Shown here: positions 39,415 to 50,208 of the stretch, piece by piece | How positions within the stretch are numbered: the stretch's first letter is position 1 | How the letters are laid out: each line of letters starts with the position of its first letter | The notes under the pieces: model-generated | Told to the model about the DNA's origin: nothing | The model's database searches: none | Seen by the model: only the letters and a program-made list of their open reading frames with translations | Position numbers and translations under genes: made by a program | Assembly: GCA_024734555.1 (NCBI GenBank) | Contig: JANPWX010019233.1 | Span: forward strand, 125,183 to 189,182 | Direction of reading: 5' to 3' | Source of the DNA: Trochalopteron elliotii | Taxonomy: Eukaryota; Chordata; Aves; Passeriformes; Leiothrichidae | Length of the DNA: 64,000 nucleotides

Positions 39415-39739
39415 ATGCAAGGCGCTGATACCAGGGGGAGCTCCCCTGCATTCCTCCGTCCCCAGAACGGGAGCAGTCATAGGTCTTCGGGATACGTCCC
39501 GGGGAGGATTGCCCCTCTCCGTCCCCCGCCGCCTTCGCAGGGCCACGCTGCAGCGGAATTTACCTCGGCCAGACAAGAAGCCCAGACAAGACTCCCGTCC
39601 TTGCCAGTGGAGCAGCACCGCCGACAGGCAGAAGCCAGCAGGCATAAAAATACTCTCATTTGCTCTGCCATTTCTAGCCTTTCACTTTTTGTTGCACTGG
39701 GGATTTTTTTGGGAATAGCTTCAAAATATGCTCCAGATG
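39415..39739 (+). CDS. CEMIP2: CEMIP2 first coding exon: cytoplasmic tail and transmembrane helix
   Basis: Residues 1-108. It starts MQGADTRGSSPAFLRPQNG and contains GYVPGRIAPLRPPPP, both alignable to the mammalian CEMIP2 tail. A basic segment (HRRQAEASRHKN) precedes a single hydrophobic helix, about residues 81-101 (LICSAISSLSLFVALGIFLG), and then SKYAPD. No cleavable signal peptide; the helix acts as a signal-anchor, giving the type II topology. The ATG follows an in-frame stop. The exon ends in a consensus GTAAGT donor at 39740 with the Glu109 codon split G|AG. The tail between residues 40 and 75 is the least conserved part. Confidence 0.96.
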
Positions 39740-42700
39740 GTAAGTTCATTAAGGAAATCATCCTAGAAGTTATGCTACCTGTAAACATGACTCAATAATT
39801 CAGCATCAGGATTAACTTTGAAAGTTAATAGAACACTCACTGTGATTTTAAGATCAAAGGAGGCAGAGATTGGAGGAAAAGATCAGCTCCTGTTTTTGTT
39901 ATCAGTGTTAATTTTATTGCGTATGGTTTGATTTACTTACATGAAACAGAGAGGCATAGCAGTAAATAAAGATTACTCGTGGGAGGAGAAAGCGGCATGA
40001 ATGCTTTATAAGCATAATTATTTTTATCTGCAGAAGCTGTATCATAGGTTCATAAATTGTAGACGAACCTAAATCTTATCTGTTTCAGCAGTAACTAAGT
40101 AAAATATGTTAAAGTAAAATAATCTAAAAATCTTTGAGAACCTATGCTAATATTATGCATTTGTTTTGTTTATATGCAAATTGGGCAGGGATCTTTTTTG
40201 ATCTATTAGCCCTGATTTTTTGTTTTCACCTTATTCTAAAAAACTGGGCAAATTTTTTGAAATTTGGAGAATCTCTGAAATGTGTCAGTGGTTGTAAAGC
40301 ATCAACAGGTGATGTGATCACAAAGTGTACATCACTCTAGCCAGTTACTCCTAGAAGATGCTATGAGGTGCAGTTGCTAAATACTGGTTGGAGTGTGGGT
40401 TGTTTTGGTGAGTTTGTTTGGAGTTTTTGGCTGTTTTTAAGGCAATAGTCAGGTTTCTAAAAGCTAAACAGGATTTTGAGTTGAAACTGTTGGCTACTGT
40501 AGTAACAAACTTCTCAGTGGCTTTTGACATGGTAATTAAAAAGACGCTGTTTCCAAAGTCGGTGCAACACAGGCTGAACAAATCAGATAACGAAATGAAG
40601 ATTTCAGATGACAGTAAAAAATAAATGCACATATCCAACTGAAGTGCTCTTGGTGGTGGCTTGCTGGGATACCTCCTTGGGTGAAGTTACTGAGCTTTCC
40701 TAATAATTATGAAGGAGAATAACAAAACCTTAGGGACTAGTAAATGGAAGATTATTCCTCTGTTATGGTACAGGTTACTGGTAATGGGTGCATATGCAGT
40801 AAGTACTTTTGTTACAGACGAATCCCAGAGGAGACTGGAGGGTGACTTATCCAGTTAAAACTCTGTAATACCTTGGGGTACAGCTGGTCTCTTCTTGGTG
40901 CTGTTGTGCAATAAGACAAGAGTTAATAAGAAGCTGCACCTTAATATGAGGAAGAACTTTTTCACTGTGTGATTGACCATGCACTGTAGTGGATTGCCCA
41001 GAGAGGCTGTGGAGTATCCCTCACTGGAGATAACTCCACAACTGTCTGGACACAATTCCATGCAATGTGCTCTGAGATGACCCTGCTTAAGCAGGGAGGC
41101 TGGACCAAATGTACCACTGTGGTCCCTGCCAGCTGTGTTTGTTGTGTGACACTGTGAAACTCTGACACAAGAGAAACTCCTACAGGCACTAAGGAAAGCC
41201 TGGCTGATGTCTGATCTTGCAGTATGGTTATCACAGAAACTCCCCAAAAGTTCCCCAACAGGCTGAAATGTTAATGTGTGTTTAGCACATGTGGTACTGC
41301 AGCAAACAACACCAGTTCCAGTTAGGTGTGCTTTTCTTCAGGGCTAGTTGGAAATCCATATTGTCAGAGCTTTTAATGTCTGTTTAAAAGGCAGTGGAAG
41401 GAATGTGACACTTGGTAATAAATGCACTGAAATTCTAAGCCTCCACTGTACTTTCCCTAAAGGGAAGATGCTGCTTGTCAGAATTTCTGTTCCTGCTTGT
41501 CAGCTGGTTTCATTTTCCTGCTTGCTTCTGTGTTCCTGACATCCGCTCCTGACTCATCTAAGGGGCCCTGAACACTGGAGATCAGGGAGAACAGTGGAAA
41601 TGCAATTTGCTTCCCCATTTCCCCAGGCTTCTCATACGGGGTCAGAATGACAAGCTGGGTAGACAGGGAGAAGTTCTTCACTCTTGCAGCTCTCAGCTGG
41701 ACCTTCCCCAGGGTAAACAGGATGCTCAGAAAATTTAGCTGCCAAAGTCTGATAAACTTCTGCTGAGCATAATGTAACACTGATAACCTTTCTAGACGTG
41801 GTGTCTAAACAAGTGGAAGGTAACTATATATCTTCAGAACTGTTCCCTGCCTGTCTTTTTCTCCTGTCAAATTTCATATGCTTGCTCCATTAAAGGTTCT
41901 AGCATTGGGGTCTTTTTTGGTCAGTATACTTTCTTGTGGGTTGGATGATGTTGTACTTTTCCTCCACCACTTGCAGAAATTTTACTTCTCCCCCAGCTCT
42001 AATAGAAGCTACTTAACCTGAAGGAAAGCTGACCCATTTTTACTGAAATGTTTTGAAGCAGAGGCTTGACTTGAAAAATTCTCAACATGAGTGGCTAAAT
42101 TTTGCAAGGTCATCACTACCTAACAGTTTCTGGTCTGTACTCCTGTTTTTATTTAATTTTAACTCTAAAAGCAGTAACTGTTATCTGTGAAATCTACTTG
42201 GTAATTTTGGAGATAACATATGGTGAAGTTCTAAATATTTGATGTTTTCATGCAGCCCACCGCAACTGCTAGGGGAGAATTTTAAAATACTTTTTGCTAA
42301 ACACATCTGATCTGTTTGCCAAAATGTTGACCCACTGTGCCCAAAATCGTGTTTGCATTATAGGAGTGCCTGTTTCTGATTCTGATGGTGTGCTGGATTG
42401 TAATGTACAATAGATCTTAAAACTATAGTTTTTTTTAGTTACTGTTTTATACGTCTTCTTTCTGATTCAGCAGAAAAATATATGGTCGCTAGATCTGCTC
42501 TTCTGTGAATCACACTAAGCAGAAGTCATCAGGTTGCTGACTCATGGTTTCCTCACACTGTCCTTTGCTACCAGCCAGGAAATAAGTGTTTCTTCACAGT
42601 GCTTGTGTGTGTGGTCTCTGGGGAAAAGGGGTTAGGGACTGCATGAGTCAGGCACTAGACTTACCTTCAATCTGATGAGTGCTCAGCAATCTTGCTGACT

Positions 42701-44079
42701 GCAGTTCTCCTTGCATTTCAGCTTTCCCTCGTGTTGAATTACATTTTCTAAAAGCTGTCTTCATAGGATCCTCACAAAAGATTTTATTTTCTTTTTATTT
42801 TCATAATACTACTTGTATTCCTTCTGCTGTTTCTGCAATTTGCTGATGTTCCCCCACTGGTAGTCAAATCTTGGTTTATGTGGCTTTCCTGAGTTGGGAG
42901 GGATTTGAAATGTGGAGAGTTAAAACCAAAGGAAGAGCATTTCTGTTAGCAAAACTAAGGCTGGCTTGTATTAAACTTGTGGATAGGTTTTGGTTTCTTT
43001 AGATACTGCAAGAGTGGACTGTTTCTGATAGCTTTTTGCCTCCAAAGCAGCACTTCAGAAGTGTGGGTGTATTTCTTCAGAAGGCAGGATGTGAAAAGGC
43101 TATTTTGGCTGTTAACCTCAGTTGGCCCACTAACGTGTTTATTTTGGCAACTTTTTTATTGTCTTTTGCATAGGAAAAATATTTTTAATATTTATTTTGA
43201 GTTTTGGTAAGATAATCCAAGGAATATACTTAACCATTTTTATAGCGTGTCTATGCTTCCACATTACTCAGAAGCTTAATATGCTAAAGAGGTGCATGGT
43301 ATAAATACTACATTGCTGTATCTTTGTCTGAAATCATACAAGCCTTTCACTTCTTGCTGTTGCCTCTCCTTCTCTGTCCATGTAGCTCGGTTGGTAGCCT
43401 GTGTAGTGCCACGGCTTTCAGCAAGGCCTGTGTATGTCTTTGCTTTTGTGCAGTTTGTAGCCTGGTATTTAAGCTGACTTCCCTAAGGGATACAAATGTT
43501 TAAGTCAGAGCCAAATGTCTCATCTCCCTGGAAACTGCTCTAGCTAGTTAGCTTTTATACTAAATATGTTAAAGGTGTCTTGTCCCTCCTGCAAATTTCC
43601 ATGGAAAGAATTATTTGAATGCTTAAAAGTAAGAAGGGATCAGCCTTTCTGACAGAGTTGAGACTTTGAGAAGGCAAGATACTTAGATGCTTTACAACCA
43701 TTTTAGCCTATTTAGCTGGCCTAAGGCTTCCAGTTCTCTTTGTCTGACTGCATTCTGCTTATCTCTTCTCATCCACTACAGGTGATCTAGCATATAAGAG
43801 AAAAATCAGATGGGATTCAAAAGTATTTATGGTCAATAATGTGTGGTCAATAGTAGTTTAATTCAGTAAAATAATGTCTTCCTACCCCTGAGACTTTAGC
43901 TATTTTTCAGGTGTCTTTTTGGCTATTCAAATACAATGACTGCAATATTGAAAGCACAGAAGGATGTGGGAGTCCTTTGTGGGTGACTGACCCTTTCTTA
44001 CTTGTGTTCATCCTAATGCCATCTTGATTGATGTGATGATGTTTGGTTTTTAAAAGTTGAATTTCACATTGTATTGCAG
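39740..44079 (+). other. CEMIP2: CEMIP2 intron 2
   Basis: 4.3 kb. Contains a degraded CR1 (about 40890-41165). No other feature recognised. Confidence 0.85.
40890..41165 (+). mobile_element. CR1 LINE 3'-end fragment, sense, degraded
   Basis: CR1-like order: AAGCTGCACCTTAATATGAG, GAAGAACTTTTTCACTGTG, GTGGATTGCCCAGAGAGGC, TGTGGAGTATCCCTCACTGG and GGAGGCTGGACCAAATG, ending in ACACTGTGAAACTC. Its sequence is closer to a CR1 subfamily with the GAGAGGCTGTGGAGT motif than to the copy at 24.7 kb. Confidence 0.8.
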
Positions 44080-44220
44080 AGAATTGTCCTGATCAGAATC
44101 CTCGCCTTAAAAACTGGAGCCCTGGGAAAGATCCTGAAAAACGAGTTATTATCAAAAAAGGGGATTTGTTTCGTCTGAACTCAGATGCTACAGTACACTC
44201 TATAGTTATACAGGATGGAG
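44080..44220 (+). CDS. CEMIP2: CEMIP2 coding exon 2: start of extracellular G8 domain
   Basis: Residues 109-155 (ENCPDQNPRLKNW, then KGDLFRLNSDATVHSIVIQD). It follows the transmembrane exon in phase (G|AG) and ends with Gly156 split G|GT at GTATGA. It begins the extracellular G8 domain, a beta-strand domain shared by CEMIP, CEMIP2, PKHD1 and related proteins. Confidence 0.96.
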
Positions 44221-44767
44221 GTATGAAATAGCAAGATGAACACCTGGCTTCAGTGTCCTGTGTATTTTTTACTTCTGTGATTGCATAAAAATATGTTGAA
44301 ACTTTATCTTGCAGCCTATTGACAAGTTCCCATGCTTTTTTACTTTTCTGCCTGCTGCCAGGTCAGGTATATGATTCAAAAGATGAATTCACTATGATGA
44401 TGATGAATTCTCTATGATATCTTTTCAGTGCAGCGGTGATGTAGTTTCCAGTGCAATATTGAAAAGCAAGGTTGTTTAGTAGCCTGTGTGGCACAAAATC
44501 TGTTTGTGGTAACTGTTGTATATTAGTAATCCTAATAAACAGGCAGAAAAAAGAATATTCTTTACTCTAAGCAAATTCTTAGAAAGATAAATCACAACTG
44601 GTAGCAGTTACTTTCCCAAATATTCTTAAATATATGTAAGAACATAATAGCTTAATTCATGGGTGGGGAAAAATAAATCTGTAATTTTTCTGTTGTTCTT
44701 ACTGCAGAACATGGTTGAGTCTCTCTGAATTTTGCTTTGATGTACAGAAATCCTTTTTTTCCTTTAG
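44221..44767 (+). other. CEMIP2: CEMIP2 intron 3
   Basis: 547 bp, GTATGA...TTTAG. A short direct repeat around GATGAATTC occurs near 44380-44418. Nothing else seen. Confidence 0.9.
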
Positions 44768-45329
44768 GTTTGCTCGTTTTTGGTGACGATAAAGAAGGTT
44801 CTAAAAATATTACTTTGAGAACTCGATTTATCCTGATAAAGGATGGTGGAATGCTTCATGTTGGAGCAGAGAAATGCCGCTATAAATCCAAAGCAACTAT
44901 TATTTTGTATGGGAAGTCAAACGAAGGTGCTGATGTGCCAGAATTTGGCAAAAAATTTATTGGCGTGGGCCCTGAAGGAACGCTGGAGTTGCACGGGCAC
45001 CAGAAGGTATCATGGACTCTTCTGTCAAAGACTATACATTTCTCAGGGCTGGCCTGTGGTCATTATACATTTAAAAAGAATTTTTCCCGAGGACTAAATG
45101 TTAGAGTGATCGATCAGGATACAGCAGAGGTTTTGGAAGTGCTGAAGTTTGATACTCATGAATTTGCAGAGGAAAGCTTAAAGCTCCAGAACTTACTGAA
45201 AAATGGGCATCCTGGTCGCATTATTGCTATTGCTGTAGGAGATTCAGCTGCTAAAAATCTTTTGGAGGAAACCAGAGTGACTATTCAAAATCTTCTGGGA
45301 AGTAAGTTTGTTAGAGGATTAAGTTACAG
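44768..45329 (+). CDS. CEMIP2: CEMIP2 coding exon 3: G8 domain and first GG domain
   Basis: The largest coding exon here, residues 156-342. It carries the body of the G8 domain (LLVFGDDKEGSKNITLRTR, GAEKCRYKSKATIILYGKS, GTLELHGHQKVSWTLL), then the GG domain (FSRGLNVRVIDQDTAEVL, FDTHEFAEES, GRIIAIAVGDSAAKNLLEE). The conserved Arg263, Asp271 and Asp284 correspond to positions reported as important for hyaluronan degradation in mammalian TMEM2. One N-glycosylation sequon (NIT) is present. The exon ends CAG|GTAAGT with an Arg codon split AG|G. An upstream in-frame ATG at 44737 is intronic, not a start. Confidence 0.97.
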
Positions 45330-45599
45330 GTAAGTAATTTATTTTCCATTTTGTGCTGAGTAAAGATGACATGCAGATTCTTCTGTGGGGGATTTGTTAA
45401 ATTTTGACAATTTGTGAAGTTTTCAGAGAATTCTTGGTGTTCGTAGTGCTGCAGTAATAGCATTCAGTTAGCAGTACAGACTGGTATCTGTGTGAGACTT
45501 TTTTACTTACTTGTAATTGCTTGCTTTCACTGTTCTTTCTAGAACTTAAACTAAGACATAGATAACAGTTGCTAGGTGCTTTAATTTGTATGACTTTAG

Positions 45600-45655
45600 G
45601 AGAGCAGGGAGGGGAACTAAGTGATCTATAAGGTTCGTTCCAACCCAAAACATTG
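45600..45655 (+). mobile_element. Short CR1 3' tail remnant
   Basis: GGGGAACTAAGTGATCTATA, then AGGTTCGTTCCAACCC, matches the last bases of CR1 elements (AGATGATCTTTAAGGTCC/TTCCAACCC type). Confidence 0.5.
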
Positions 45656-45984
45656 TTTTTAAGGGATACTAATCCCAGGTATCAAACATCTTATTTGTAC
45701 TCCTGCACTGTTGAAATAAAAGTACATTACCTCTCCATTGAGTTCTCAAGGACCTGACCTGTAAAATAGTGATTGAAATGCAGTTACAAGGTATTTCTAT
45801 ATCTTTTGGCCATTCTTTTCAGTTGGTCAGGATTTGTATGGTGAGACAGTAGAAGAGGTATAATGGGAGTTATTAAAGCAGGAAACTTACACTGCTTTTC
45901 ATTGCTCTTCTTTTAGTTGTTGCATATGGCTTTTTGCAGTGCATGTTCTGAACTTGACTTTGTGTCACAGAGGGTTGTCCAAAC

Positions 45985-46697
45985 TACTCTGGGCAGCACA
46001 AGGAATTGTGCCCAGGTGGCCGAGAAGGTCCTGGCTGGTATCAGCAATAGTGTGGCCAGCAGGACCAGGGCTGTGCTGTACTGAGCACTGGTGAGGCCAA
46101 ACCTTGAGTCTTGTGTCCGGTTCTGGGCCCTTTACTGCAGTAAAGATTGATGTGCTGGAGTGTGTCCAGAGAAGAGCAGCAGAGCTTGAGGAAGGGTCTG
46201 GAATGTAAGTCATATGAAGAGCTGCTGAGGGAGCTGAGAATGTTTAGCCTGAACTGAAGGAGGTTCAGAGGGACCTCATTGCTCTCCACAAGCCAGGTGG
46301 GGGTCAGCCTCTTCTCCTAAACAGCCAGTGACAGAACAAGAGGATGTAACTTCAAGCTACATCAAGGGAGGCTTACAGTTGAGCATAGGAGGAATTTCTG
46401 AATGGAAAGGAATATTAACCATTGAACAGACTGTCCAAGGGAGATGGTGGAGTCATCATCCCTGGAGGTATTCAAGAAATGACTCGATGTGGTACTTGGT
46501 ACCATGCTGTAGTTGACAAGCATTGAACAGACTGTCCAAGGGAGATGGGGGAATCATCATTCCTGAAGGTATTCAAGAAATGACTGGATGTGGTACTTGG
46601 TAGCATGGTATAGTTGACAAGGTGGCCATTGGTCAAAGGCTAGACTGCATGATTTTAGAGGTATTTTCCAGCCTAAATGCTTCTGTGATTCTGTGTT
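45985..46697 (+). mobile_element. CR1 LINE fragment, sense, with internal tandem duplication
   Basis: CR1 ORF2 3' half landmarks in order: CCCAGGTGGCCGAGAAGG, GTGTGGCCAGCAGGACCAGG, GCACTGGTGAGGCCAAACC, GTGCTGGAGTGTGTCCAGAG, GCTGCTGAGGGAGCTGAG, AGGTTCAGAGGGACCTCATT, GACAGAACAAGAGGATG. It ends GATTTTAGAGGTATTTTCCA and the tail TTCTGTGATTCTGTG. Stops and indels show it is inactive. The 3' part contains two copies of a 101-bp unit. Confidence 0.93.
46420..46621. repeat. 101-bp tandem duplication inside CR1 (two copies)
   Basis: Copy 1 is 46420-46520 and copy 2 is 46521-46621. Both begin CATTGAACAGACTGTCC and end TAGTTGACAAG, with a handful of substitutions between them. The copies abut exactly. 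Confidence 0.95.
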
Positions 46698-48416
46698 GGC
46701 AATACAAGTGAAAAGTATATCCAGTCTCCTAACTGCCTATTGTTCTATTGGTCTATTGTTCTGCTTCCACTGGGGTGGTGTTATATAACTTCTTTGTATT
46801 GTCCAGTGTTTTCCAGGAAATTGGTCATTTGGTTTTTCCGTTCTATTCTTATCCCTCACTATCCCCTGACATCTAGATTCCGGTTAGTTTCCTCCCTGTG
46901 CTTTGGCAGAGGCAGGGTGGCGTGTCAGTCAGGATAGCATGTTCTGACCTCAGTTCCTGTCAGGGGTACATTTGTGTCACTGGCTGTGTATGCACAGGGC
47001 TGTGGGATGGAATGCTCTTGCCTCTGAAGCAGTTTGGCCAAAAGTGCCAAGACCTGGATGTCCTATAGTAGAATACCACTTCCTGAAAGCAGCACAGCCT
47101 GGGTGGCTTCAGATTGCTCAGGTTGTAGTGCAGCCAGCTCAGCGTGTCCAGAGAGGCGTAGGCTTCTGGCGTTTGTCTCTGCCCATGACCTCCACACCAG
47201 TTTGTCTGAAATTAGGAGCTTTTTCAGCCTGTAGCTGGGAAGAATCAGCCTTTTTTTCCCTCTCTGCTGAACTGATTCTTGTCTGCTTTTATTAGTCCGT
47301 AAAGTCTCTCTATAAGCACATAAAATATTTTTGTTCTGTGGTGAAGATAGGCAAGAAGCTCTCCCTGATTGCTTGCTCAGGAAAAGCAGGGTCATTTTCT
47401 TAGACGTCTAAAGCTAGTGAAAAAGATGTCAGCATGGAGGTGAATACTCCATTACAGCCCTCTCCCCTTCTACTTCTTCCTGCAACACATGGAATGCAAA
47501 GCATGCATCAAAATAACTTTGTTTTAAATGTCAGTATGTGAAATGTTCAGCTTGTATGCTGCTGCTACTAAAAAGCTGGCCCAGTATGTACTATTCCTGT
47601 GAACATGTTAATTGTAAAGTGTTAGTTGGCTTTTTGACCCAAATCAACAAAAACATCAGGAAGGGTTAAAATAAAGGCAACTGGATTAAAAGTGGATTTT
47701 ATATCTGCCTTTGAACCAATCATTAGCAGCACTCTGCAGTCCAGCTGGCTGGCACTGTTTTCACTTGGGGTGAATGATTCAACTTTAATGATGCAAAATT
47801 GTCTGGCTTTTTAATGATGATCTCGACTGCTTCCTTTGCACACATGGTTATGGCATTACAGAGCAGTAAAGAACAGGAAAATAAGCTTGTTTTTTGAACT
47901 TGGTGGCAGCTTTCTGTGGCACATCGTTTGCTTTTAATTTTCAAACACTCACACATCAGTGGTATGTTGTACAAAGGTTGTGTAACAGCATTAATTTCCT
48001 TTTCTGGGTCTGAGCATCCTGAAAGATTCAAAAGCTATTGCCTCCAAAAGCTATCCCCTGGGCACAGGGGCAAGCACAGTGGCTGTTGGTGGCTGTGTCC
48101 ATCCCTCCTGGCCTGGGAAACATGTGGAGTCCTGACTGCTCCTTTGAGGTGTTGCTGGCAAATGGCAGGGGGCTATGGCAGGAACATCAGCACTGACTCC
48201 TGCTCCTCCTGGGCCCTGCTAAAGCTGCAGTAGGATCCTGTGTGGCTTTTGTTGCACATCTCTAGCAATTTGCTTTTGGAAAAATGTGTATCTCGTTGAA
48301 TATTTTACTAAAAATGTATATGAAAGTCTTCCCCAGTAAGAGCTCTTGTATTTGGCAATTTGTGTATAGGACACTCAATTATTTTAAGCTACTTTTTTCT
48401 GCTTTTACATCTGCCC

Positions 48417-48472
48417 ATTTTCAAGCTGTATTTTAAAGCTGTACATTTTCAAGCTGTAGTTTAAAATTAATT
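48417..48472. repeat. 28-bp tandem duplication (two copies)
   Basis: ATTTTCAAGCTGTA starts at 48417 and again at 48445, followed by a similar T/A-rich part each time. Confidence 0.7.
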
Positions 48473-48587
48473 TGGAAGAGCAAGCAGAAGGGTTTTCTAT
48501 GACTTCTATGCTCTTTGTCTTTTCCTTGTTTTGTAAAGAATTTTTAAAGAGCCATTATATTTAAACATTTACTTTTGATTTTCACAG

Positions 48588-48757
48588 GCAAGCCTGGGCT
48601 TTAGTTGGTGTCATAGGTGGTGGAAATTCTTCCTGTAATGAATCAGTGAGAAACTATGAAAACCACAGCACTGGTGGGAAAGCTCTTGCTCAAAAAGAGT
48701 TTTTCACAGTGGATGGTCAGAAGTTTGTTGTGAGAGCTTACAGCGAATGGAATGATG
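48588..48757 (+). CDS. CEMIP2: CEMIP2 coding exon 4
   Basis: Residues 343-399 (QAWALVGVIGGGNSSCNESV, then NYENHSTGGKALAQKEFFTV and FVVRAYSEWND). It contains the sequons NSS, NES and NHS, consistent with a glycosylated ectodomain. It joins in phase on both sides (AG|G before, G|GT after). The donor is GTAGGA. Confidence 0.96.
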
Positions 48758-50019
48758 GTAGGAAAGTGTTTCATTAAATCCTGCAGTGGGGGAAAAAGAA
48801 AAAACACTTTATAAGCTTTTTTTTTACTAGAACTTCTGCTTGCATTTTAATTTTTTGAGTGCTGCTATAAGTTGTTTTTCCTTGCTATGGATGAAATAGG
48901 AGGACAAGTTTCAGTACTACCTATTTTCTCACTTGCCTATTTTCTCACTTTACTACCAGTTTTCTCACTTTGTATACAGTATGTGAGCAGCATAATATTG
49001 ACTCTGAAATTCTAATATATTTAGGTCAAGATAGGAGTCTTATAAGTTCTGGCACTTTAAAAATTTATTTTAGTAATTTGGCAGTCATATATATTTTAAA
49101 TCTTAGCTTCTGAGATGTTGATTCTGGTACTAAAAGAAAAATCTGCAGAAGCCAAAAGAAATGTTTTATTCTTGTTAGAATTTTCGGTTGCTGTTAGATT
49201 GCTGTAGGCAGCTGTTCTGATACAAAGTTGAATAAAAAAGCTAGAGGACCTGCCACTTGCTTGCTTTTGTCCTTTATTTTTCTTTTTTAAATTTAAGATA
49301 TCTTTGATCTGAGTTTTTATGGGTAATCATCTCCTTTTTCTTTTTAGAATTACTAAAAGCTATTGTGTTTTCCTCAAAAAATTTTTATGGTAGTCATAAA
49401 TTTATTTGTTAGGCAGTTGAGCTATTTGGTACTACCTTTTTACCATTTATTACTGCCCCATTAGACAATATAGACTTAAATTTAAAAAAAAAACCCATCG
49501 AAATATATCTTTTACTTACTGGTGCTGTAGAGTTAGGTTCAAGAGTTAGCAAAAGCAGCTGAACTTAGGCAAATTTATCATAAGCCAATGAAATTCTATG
49601 TGTGTGCAATTTAGTCTGCCAAACTGTTCTATTAGTTGTGCTTAAAAAAGAAAGTCCTCTACTTTGTTTTCCACATCCTTGATTACATCTATACAGTTTA
49701 AAATGGAAAAAAAGTCACTTTTGGAACAAGCAGAGGTAGCTGGACCTACAAATTACTGCCATATGATATTAGAGTTTTCTGAAGAAAAAAAAAACCATAG
49801 ATTCTTCTAGTCACCATTAGTTCTGTGTTTTCCCTTTCTTTTGTTTGAGATCCAATAAGTAAACAGGCCGTAAAGGCATCTCACACTTGCACATTTGAGG
49901 TCAGAGTTGTACTTTTAGAGGGCTTTGAGGCCTGCAAAATCTCCTATCTATTTTATCTTCTTGGGAATTATTTCACATAAAGGTGAATATAATCTTTATT
50001 TCTTTTTTTTTTTAAATAG
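48758..50019 (+). other. CEMIP2: CEMIP2 intron 5
   Basis: 1.26 kb, AT-rich. A small cluster of TTTTCTCACTT units lies at 48921-48970. No gene or mobile element recognised. Confidence 0.85.
48921..48970. repeat. Three-copy TTTTCTCACTT mini-repeat
   Basis: CTATTTTCTCACTT occurs twice 16 bases apart. A third, partly diverged GTTTTCTCACTT follows. Confidence 0.7.
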
Positions 50020-50208
50020 GTGTCCCAATATCAGGCTTCCAGGTGGAAGCGGTGGGTGGAGTAATACTGAATCTTCTGGATGATGTTAGTAGTTGGGAGA
50101 CTGGAGACAGGATTGTGGTTGCGAGCACAGACTATTCAATGTATCAGACAGAAGAATTCACCCTCCTTCCCTGCCCGGAGTGTACCAACCATCAGGTTAA
50201 AGTCAAAG
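50020..50208 (+). CDS. CEMIP2: CEMIP2 coding exon 5
   Basis: Residues 400-462 (GVPISGFQVEAVGGVILNLL, then DVSSWETGDRIVVASTDYSM and EEFTLLPCPEC). The last two segments are near-identical to mammalian CEMIP2. It is in phase after G|GT and ends with Glu463 split G|AA at GTATGA. The ORF continuing to 50231 runs into the intron. Confidence 0.96.

Larger units (their letters stand above)
45330..48587 (+). other. CEMIP2: CEMIP2 intron 4
   Basis: 3.3 kb. Holds a CR1 tail remnant (45600-45655), a longer CR1 with an internal 101-bp tandem duplication (45985-46697), GC-richer unassigned patches near 46900-47230 and 48050-48235, and a 28-bp tandem repeat (48417-48472). It ends in TTTTCACAG. Confidence 0.85.

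Noticed and set aside
39278..39798. Alternative + and - strand frames overlapping the first CEMIP2 coding exon (39278-39718, 39477-39788, 39157-39645)
   Set aside because: They overlap the exon in other frames; only the 39415 frame matches CEMIP2 and reaches the donor in the right phase.
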